This document shows, in pieces, positions 58,301 to 64,000 of a stretch of DNA of 64,000 bases. This DNA comes from Aplysia californica (taxonomy: Eukaryota; Mollusca; Gastropoda; Aplysiida; Aplysiidae), in assembly GCF_000002075.1 (NCBI RefSeq), contig NW_004798155.1, forward strand, positions 90,301 through 154,300, in the 5' to 3' direction. The translations under genes and the position numbers were made by a program. Position 1 is the first letter of the stretch; every line of letters begins with the position of its first letter. The notes under the pieces are model-generated. The model had not been told where the DNA came from. It did not search any database and was given only the letters and a program-made list of their open reading frames with translations.

Positions 58301-61300
58301 TGGACCATCAAAGGAGGAAGAGACAGATGATGAAATTATTCTTGGTGGTTTCAAAAAGGGCTCTGGGTTGGAAAAAGAAAATTCTATCAAGAGGAAAAGG
58401 GTTCAAAGTCAGCCCAAGTTAACAAGAGCAGTTTCTAAAAGCAAAAAGGTTAGGCAGTCAAAACGAAGACAAGCTGCCCCTTTGAATAAGCAGCTGAGAA
58501 AACGAAAGAGGAATGTGGACGCCAACACTTCTGCAGGTCCTGAAGAGCAAGAGTGTCTTCAAACAAATGTCGCAGGCGAAATTTCGGAGGTGTGTGAGGA
58601 AGCTGAAGTCAGTTTAGCAGAGGACGAGAAATCCCCGGTCAAACCTCCACAGTCAGACACCAAGTCTTGTGACCCCCCAGCTGAGGTGCAAGATGAAGAA
58701 AAAGTACCAGGAAATCCAACGACAGGTTCCCGCACGAGAACCAAATCTTCTACAACAAAAGAAGTAGAGGGTAGTCGCACTAAAGCAAAACCTTCGACAA
58801 AGGAGTTGGGAGGTCGTAGCGCCAAAACAAAATCGTCTTCGACAAAGGAATTGGAGAGTAGTTGCAGCAGAAGCAAATCTTGTACAAAAAAAGAGTTGGA
58901 GAGACAAGTGGGAACCTCTGGTCCCAGAAGATCCCTTGCTGCAGTTTTGGAGGACAGTGTTTCTGCTTCTGATGATGGAGACAAAGAGAAGGAAGTGGAG
59001 GAGGAAAATGCTCAGGACCTCGCAGGCGAAGGCGCTGAGTCGACCGAAGGGGAAGCAGAGCGCCTGCTGGGAGTGTCCGAAACCAAACCCGAGAAGTCGA
59101 AGAGACTTTCAACGTCAAAAAGAGGGAAGAAAGAGAAAGAAGTTACAGACCAGCCCAGAAAGAGTTTGTCTCGGAAACCTCGACATTCACAGAAACATGG
59201 TGAGGTTTCTCACAGATTTTTTCTTCCCTCAGCTTTTTCTGTTTCAGACACAGTCAGTGGGTGGTTGGCAGGTTCTCTGGTGTGGTTTGCTCCTTCTTTC
59301 CTATAAAATATTAATCATCCTAATCTCTCTTCCTTCTTTTCTTTGCGTGCTCTAGTAACACCTCTAGTGTTTGACGCTTATCTGACCTATTTGTGTTGCG
59401 AATGCTGTAAAACTTTTTCTAATACTAAAATCACTGTTTTAATCAGTCGTTGGTGTACACCTGTCTCTGTTTTCAGCAGTGTCTATGTTCATCTACTAAA
59501 ACGTGTAAGATCATAATTTGTTATAATATTGTTTAAATCGGTTTACAGACTTGTGTATTTGGGTTTTTTTATTCGTATCAGTTTTTGTTTTCTTCTTCTG
59601 CACCTGGCGTGCAGTGCAGGAGGCTAGAGGGCGCCACTAATAGACTAATAGATCCTACCTCTTTTCTTCCCTTCTGTTGTTTCTGTCCATGTTGTATTTT
59701 TCCTTGGACTGAGAGGGTTCTATTGACTCAGTGAGTCAACGTAGGTAGTTCAGTGAAAATGTCAATGTGCTTGTTCTCTTTACTCAAACTCAAACAATGT
59801 TTAGTGAACCCAGGTTGTGGGTGGTTGGTGGGTGCTCTGGTGTGGTTTACTTCTTCTTTGCTTTCAAACATCTATAGTCATGATCTCCCCCTCCTTCTTT
59901 TTTGTGTTTGTTACTCTCTTGTAACACCTCTAATCTTCGGCACTTATATGGCCTTATTGATTGTGTTGCAAGTGCCGTAAAACACTTACTAAACGGGTGC
60001 TCATATGACCTTATGCAGTTGCGATCACTGTAAGACTCTTACTAAAACAAACAAACACTTACTAAAACAAAAAGAACCAAGGATAAGATTCAATTGAAAT
60101 GTTTAGTTCCAGCTTCAGCGACGCCGCAGCGAGTGAACTTGTTGCTGTCATTGCCCTCGGTGACCCCACAGAGCGGTCCGTCTTTCCGGCTGTCGCGCAG
60201 ATTTTCCCCGCAGTTGTCCTCGCCGGATCTGGATTCCTCCCCGGAAAGTCCGAGTCCTCGAGGTGAGTTTATAATACGGGTGGTTGGTGGCTGCTCTGGT
60301 GTGGCTTGCTCCTTCTTTCCTGTCAAACATCTATCGTCCTTTTCTCTCTTCCTTTTTTTATGTTTGTTACTCTCTTGTAACACCTCTAATCTTCAGCACT
60401 CACATGACCTTATTGTGTAACACATTTTGTTGTTGTTGTTGAAATGGTTAAATCTGATATCATATTCAAATTCGTGGTTAAATTTTGAGAAATTACAAAA
60501 ATAGACCTGCTGTGCGACCTCAATGTGCTGAAACAAAGAAGGCACACAACAAACACAATGTGGAATGAATTTGATGATCCCAGTCGGCTACCATTTGTTA
60601 AATGGATGGATGGATGCGGATTTTTTATCTGAATGCGCCTCTACAGCACCAGGCTATTATAATTATCCCTCACTTCCCTGTGGCCCAGGTAATACTGGAG
60701 TCCTTGACTCCTCAGGCTCGGCCAACACTGAATGTGTCTGTAATTTTTGGCTGACATTAAACCATAACTTCCAACCAGTAAGTAAAGAACATGCAGATGC
60801 TGAAGGACAATTATGACCTTTCAAGAACAGACTTGAGAATTATATTGAGAACGAAGCTCTTGAGTCAATTGGAGAGGTCTTTTACTTTTACCGCAGTTCC
60901 ACTTTGAATTGCTTGAATTTACTGAATGTAGAAAAGTGTGTTGAGGGTTTGAAGGAAGAGGAGGGGGGGGGGGGGGGGTCAACTGGCCAATGCCCACCAT
61001 CTTGACCCACCTTAAGGGAGGAATCTGTGTTTTGGTCTTGTAAAGTTGTCATCTACGCCTTGTACTTTTCCAGTGGAGACTCCAGGCCCCCTGGCCAGGA
61101 ACACAAAGATGGCTATTCCGGCAGTGGACGCCACCCCCCAGGCCCCTGCCTCGTGTCTGCGTGGGAACAACCCACACAAGAGATCGCTGAAGGGGAGGAA
61201 AGTGCGCATCAGCAACATCATCGACCGACTGGAGGTCTCCCAGAATGAAAGCAATGAAGGTATTCATTCTTTCTCTCTCTCTTTCTCCCTCTCTCTCTTT

Positions 61301-61361
61301 CTCCCTCTCTCTCTTTCTTCTCTCTTCTCTCTCTATCTCTCTCTCTCTCTCTCCTGTCTCT

Positions 61362-61413
<52 letters not shown>

Positions 61414-64000
61414 TCCCTCCCTCCCCACCCCCCCACCCCTCCCTCTTCCTCAGATCGGCTTCTTATTCTTGTGTTTTTTGGGTTTTTTTGTTTTGTTTGT
61501 TTTTTTGAGGGGGGATACATTATAACGACTAATGACACTGTAAAATTTCCACCTATCTAAGACAACTTCTTTACCCCTCAACAATGAATGACCATCGTAA
61601 CAATCTCAACTATATGTAATTTTTCATGACATTCCTCATGTTCTGTTCTCCAGGCGAGCTTTCTTCCGATGGACGGAGCTCCACGATGTTGCCCTCACCA
61701 ACGTCCTCCCCGGTCCACTACGCCGAGACCACCCACCACTACCCCAGCCCGAAAGACTTCCTTGTACCAGACCTCTCGAACAAAATCAGTAAGACTTAAC
61801 TCTTTGTCGTCATCATCATCGTCGTCATCACCATCACAGACCAAAAAACTCCTGTTTTTCTTGAAGCATTACAATTTGTACCATGTTGGCACGATTTTAC
61901 ATAACTTACAAATATCAGCACCAAAATCAGGACTCAGGACCAATAACTCATCACAGCCAAGGTTCTTTAGCTCTTATCAGCCAGAATTTATGTCATAGAT
62001 TTACCTGAACAGCCAGAATTCGATTTCTGGCCATTATCACTATTTGTTAATTACAAGGAGTAATTCATTTTGTCCGCACGCCTCATATTTAATTTGGTCG
62101 GTTCCTTTTTACATTTACTTGTTTTGTTGCTTTTTTAGCTTGTGTCAAATGTTTAAACCCATACCCTGCTGTACCAGCATCTGTGGTGTAGTGGTTAGAC
62201 ACTTTGTCATAGTGCAAAGATCTAAGTTCCATTCCTGGAAGGGGAGAATTTTTATTGAGTTTCTCAGTCTTTCTCCTGGGACATTGTATCCCTCTCAGCC
62301 CAAGTTGGCCTTGACAGGCAGAGTGTTGATGGGGACATAAAATCACCTACATTTAAAAAAAAAATTTATTTTGATTTTGGATACTGCCATAGTATCACTG
62401 TGGGTACTGAGAGAATGCTCACATACACAGGGGTTGGGAGAGAGTTATCCTGAAGGTTCTTGGTGTCACTTCTTTACTCACTGAGACAATGAGCACCTGT
62501 TCCCACACTGGCACCGCTGAAAGCATAGTAGTTTTGTTTTTTCTTTTTTCACTTTCAAACAAATGTGTAGAAGCTCCAAATAATGATTTGTGTTCCTTAT
62601 TATCTAAATAAACATGAACCAAAAAAACCACGACTCTAATGGCAACCAATACTTTTTTACTGTGATGATGAAATGAAGACATGATACAAGATCTGTGGGT
62701 GGTTGGCGGGTGCTCTGGTGTGGTTTGCTTCTTCTTTCCTATGAAACATCTATTGTCCTTATCTCCCCTTCTTCTTTTTAGTGTTCGTTACTCTCTTGTA
62801 ACACCTCTAATCTTCTGGCGCTCATATTACCTTATGCTGTTGCGAGCGCCGTAAAACTTCTACTAAAACAGACAAATACAAGATCTTTTCTTTTTTTTCT
62901 GTCTTTCTTTTCTTTCTTTCATTTTTCTTGTGATTGGAGGATGCCCCTGGTTGATACTACTTCCTTAACTTTTTTTTTTCTCTCATTTCTCTTGTGGTTG
63001 AAGGATGCCTCTGGTTCATCCTGCTCCTTTTATTTTCTTTCTGTTATTTCTATCCGCCTGTCTTGCTCTTTGTCAAGGCTAAATGGCTGTTATTGTGTCA
63101 ATGTGCTGCTCTTTAAATACACAAAATTTACTCAAAAGTGTTCACATTTCATAATCAGAGCCAGGAAATAATTTTCTTTTTTTTTTTTTTTTTTTTTTTC
63201 AAATCTTCTTTTCAGTTCGACCTGGCAGCGAAAATGATGACGGACTTCGTCGGTCTCATAGAACGAGAGTGAGGCGCCTCAGCGCTCACAAGGGGGAGGG
63301 AATAATCTACAGGCGAGACAGTACAGGTAAATCCAGTGTTATTAGTCGTAGGGAAGTGTTTGAGAAATGTTTGCAGGCTTGCCAACTGTCCTGAATTTCC
63401 GGGGACTGTTCCGGATTTGGCAATCAAAAATTTGAGAGGACATTGTATACACTTAGCCAAAACTAGTCCCATAGGATGTAAATTCGTTTTTTTGTTGCGC
63501 TGTCTGATGTTATAATGTTAGGGGTCACTAACTGGGGTTTTGTTAAAGTTGGCAGGCCTGAGGCCTGCGTTTATGTTATATTTAATAGAGCTCTTGTTAA
63601 GGGAATTCACAGGGGTGCGTCCTCGAGCAAGACACAATAATCCTTGCACAGGAACAGGCGGCTGTACAGCGGCGTCCACCAATTGCGTGTTTGTAAAATG
63701 ACGATGTAGGTTGGATATTGTGGGTTATGTAGCTTAGAGGAAGAAATATTGTGTGCAAGTATCCAAATTTCTCACGCGGATAAATATGTGGTATTTATTT
63801 ATTTATTATCTTTATTAATTATTTAGTTAGTTTTTTTTGTCCTCAAGTTATCAAGAAAAGTAGTATTGTTTATTTTATTATCTTTATTGATTTTTTTTCT
63901 ACACATGTTCTCTGCTCAACAGGATTTGGAATGATGGTGGCCGGCATCCAGCCCTCCGTGGTGGAAGCGAAGGAGAGAGCCAGAGAAGACAAGCGTAGGA
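48399..64000 (+). CDS. CENPC: Centromere protein C, 5' part, 15 coding exons, runs off window end
   Basis: CENP-C links CENP-A nucleosomes to the Mis12 complex at the inner kinetochore. The start ATG is at 48426, in an exon that begins at 48399 after an acceptor, so the 5' UTR is spliced. Coding exons: 48426-48481, 49027-49106, 49813-50006, 50435-50490, 51322-51398, 51987-52042, 52790-54343, 55397-55566, 56550-56645, 57485-59199, 60107-60262, 61074-61259, 61654-61788, 63216-63326, 63923-64000 (continues). The total is 4720 bases, about 1573 residues, with every phase consistent. The N-terminus is a Mif2-type module, the middle is charged and disordered, and a CENP-C motif lies at 63246-63990. 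The C-terminal cupin dimerisation domain is outside the window. It is already much longer than human CENP-C (943 residues). No other protein family offers this combination. Confidence 0.9.
48426..49106 (+). CDS. CENPC: CENP-C N-terminal Mif2-like module, copy 1 (exons 1-2)
   Basis: Encodes VYNPFQGIEIGRRTGISI then KNVKNGMDNIDDYFTDSG. The pattern G-[RK]-[RK]-T-G-[IL] followed by G-M-x-[ND]-I-D-[DE]-[FY]-F is the Mif2/CENP-C N-terminal signature in fungi and invertebrates, the region that engages Mis12. The junction is phase 2 inside the RR pair, and the second exon ends in phase 1. Confidence 0.88.
49298..49368. repeat. TC microsatellite in CENPC intron 2
   Basis: An almost pure (TC)n run with a TATC interruption, the source of an Arg-Glu-rich false antisense frame. 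Confidence 0.95.
50435..51398 (+). CDS. CENPC: CENP-C N-terminal module, copy 2 (exons 4-5)
   Basis: Encodes MEVPVNPFDWNPRVGRRTGR then DLLAGKNVSRVENFSQLQSD. It aligns with exons 1-2 over NPF, VG/IG-RRTG, KNV and the closing D-S/N-G. The exon lengths (56 and 80 bases in copy 1; 56 and 77 in copy 2) and the intron phases (2 then 1) are the same. The DIDDYF part has diverged. An in-frame ATG at 50444 sits at the place of the true start in copy 1. Confidence 0.85.
52221..52390 (+). repeat. GTGGGTGGTTGG short interspersed repeat
   Basis: CENPC intron copy. The stem arms are CGGCACTTG and CAAGTGCTG (one G-U type pair). Confidence 0.83.
52790..54343 (+). CDS. CENPC: CENP-C exon 7 with four 38-residue repeats
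   Basis: A 1554-base exon, phase 0 at both ends, rich in Ser, Lys, Asp and Glu and probably disordered. About 53032-53490 holds four copies of a 38-residue (114-base) unit built on RRRSxRKNQAL, SHDDEEGKSS, DSQEDxDQGSHVD. Copies 2 and 3 are nearly identical in DNA and copy 4 has decayed. No motif for a known partner is evident. Being phase 0-0 it could be skipped without a frameshift. Confidence 0.88.
55187..55357 (+). repeat. GTGGGTGGTTGG short interspersed repeat
   Basis: Ends 40 bases before CENPC exon 8. The apical part of the tail is shortened (CTTCGGCATTTATATGACC). Confidence 0.83.
55799..55970 (+). repeat. GTGGGTGGTTGG short interspersed repeat, GC-stem subtype
   Basis: Nearly consensus, with tail GGTGCTCATATGACC ... 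GCGAGCGCCGTAAAAC. Confidence 0.87.
57180..57390 (+). repeat. tRNA-headed SINE, second family, best-preserved
   Basis: Holds both promoter boxes (GTGTAGTGGTCAGGCGC and GACCTGAGTTCAATTGC) and runs into a poly-G tract, ending about 95 bases before the acceptor of CENPC exon 10. Confidence 0.85.
57485..59199 (+). CDS. CENPC: CENP-C exon 10, long basic/acidic exon with short repeats
   Basis: A 1715-base exon encoding a low-complexity, Lys/Ser/Glu-rich chain. It opens with TRANLSQSQQDKTLLSTFES and FTFVDVGGQDNFVIVEAGDE, the only hydrophobic block in the exon. At about 58728-58905 four tandem units of roughly 17 residues occur (RTKSSTTKEVEGS, RTKAKPSTKELGGR, AKTKSSSTKELESS, SRSKSCTKKELE). Many basic clusters (KRKRVQ, KRSSRKRK) could be nuclear localisation signals. 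Confidence 0.87.
59257..59430 (+). repeat. GTGGGTGGTTGG short interspersed repeat
   Basis: Starts 58 bases after the donor of CENPC exon 10. An open frame continues from the exon into it, which is read-through rather than coding sequence. Confidence 0.85.
59817..60048 (+). repeat. GTGGGTGGTTGG repeat with a second tail of the other subtype
   Basis: A full element with AT-subtype tail (CACTTATATG ... CAAGTGCCG) is followed at 59995 by a second, GC-type tail (GTGCTCATATGACC ... GCGATCACTG). It shows recombination or template switching between subtypes. Confidence 0.83.
60278..60425 (+). repeat. GTGGGTGGTTGG short interspersed repeat, 3' truncated
   Basis: Begins only 15 bases after the donor of CENPC exon 11 and stops before the second stem arm. 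Confidence 0.82.
61260..61450. repeat. TC microsatellite in CENPC intron 12
   Basis: A (TC)n/(TTTC)n tract starting directly at the donor of exon 12 (61074-61259) and passing into CCTCCC repeats. Confidence 0.95.
62168..62345 (+). repeat. tRNA-headed SINE, second family
   Basis: CENPC intron copy, ending GATGGGGACATAAAATCACC, which probably shows the true 3' end of the element. Confidence 0.82.
62695..62870 (+). repeat. GTGGGTGGTTGG short interspersed repeat, reference copy
   Basis: A 175-base element: GTGGGTGGTTGGCGGGTGCT, GTTTGCTTCTTCTTTCC, CATCTATTGTCCTTATCTCC, GTTACTCTCTTGTAACACC, then a tail GGCGCTCATAT...GAGCGCCGTAAAAC. There is no tRNA promoter. The tail is shared with the long SINE at 39003-39525. 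Also present at 3259-3427 and (tail) 4385-4440. At least 20 copies occur in this window in both orientations, almost always within introns or intergenic DNA. Confidence 0.9.
63216..64000 (+). CDS. CENPC: CENP-C signature motif exons (nucleosome binding)
   Basis: The exon 63216-63326 and the next from 63923 give LRRSHRTRVRRLSAHKG, EGIIYRRDSTGFGMMVAGIQ. This aligns without gaps to the human motif RTRLKPLEYWRGERIDY and the following SGGF-ISGV. The acidic-patch arginine (RTR) is kept, but the Tyr-Trp pair reads Ala-His. The exon is the anchor for calling the gene CENPC. The final exon is cut by the window end. Confidence 0.88.

Noticed and set aside
57824-58390. 188-residue minus-strand ORF
   Set aside because: Antisense of CENPC exon 10; its Ser-rich composition mirrors the sense Lys/Glu codons.
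1-64000. Retrovirus-like or other virus-derived elements
   Set aside because: No LTR pairs, gag-pol, capsid or polymerase-B signatures were seen. All retroelement traces are LINE 3' ends and SINEs.

Overview
This window is animal nuclear DNA: AT-rich, with long spliced introns, GT-AG junctions, dense SINE-like repeats, microsatellites and long poly-G runs. The three proteins are animal orthologues. The repeat landscape (tRNA-headed SINEs, ATT-tailed SINEs, LINE 3' ends, Mutator-like remnants) suggests a lophotrochozoan, probably a mollusc; this is inference, and the species cannot be named from the sequence.

Layout. (1) Positions 1-20311, plus strand: the 3' part of a cyclin-G-associated kinase gene (GAK, the kinase-bearing auxilin). 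It has 21 exons in unbroken phase, encoding 1154 residues from the end of the kinase domain through the PTEN-like and C2 domains, a clathrin/adaptor-binding linker and the C-terminal J domain with HPD. (2) 20312-29597: a probable GAK 3' UTR, then repeat-rich intergenic DNA. (3) 29598-39770, minus strand: a complete HAUS3 coding region (augmin subunit 3), 13 coding exons and 616 residues. (4) 39771-48398: the divergent intergenic interval, packed with transposon remnants whose ends carry covarying palindromes, including a clean 720-bp MITE with a 9-bp target duplication and a broken Mutator-like element. (5) 48399-64000, plus strand: the first 15 coding exons (about 1573 residues) of a very long CENP-C, from a duplicated Mif2-type N-terminal module to the CENP-C nucleosome-binding motif. 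The cupin domain lies past the window.

All three genes act in membrane traffic and/or mitosis: GAK uncoats clathrin and supports spindle integrity, augmin nucleates spindle microtubules, and CENP-C builds the kinetochore. GAK and HAUS3 share 4p16.3 in human and CENPC is on 4q, so the cluster may preserve an old linkage.

The most unusual observations are these. Two GAK introns contain minisatellites whose unit is a copy of the upstream exon end plus its 5' splice site, so each intron carries a row of decoy donors. CENP-C has a tandem duplication of its first two coding exons. Its CENP-C motif has lost the aromatic pair that normally contacts the CENP-A tail. A SINE family shows compensatory base changes in a 3' hairpin. 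Three transposon-end families have palindromes whose two arms change together.
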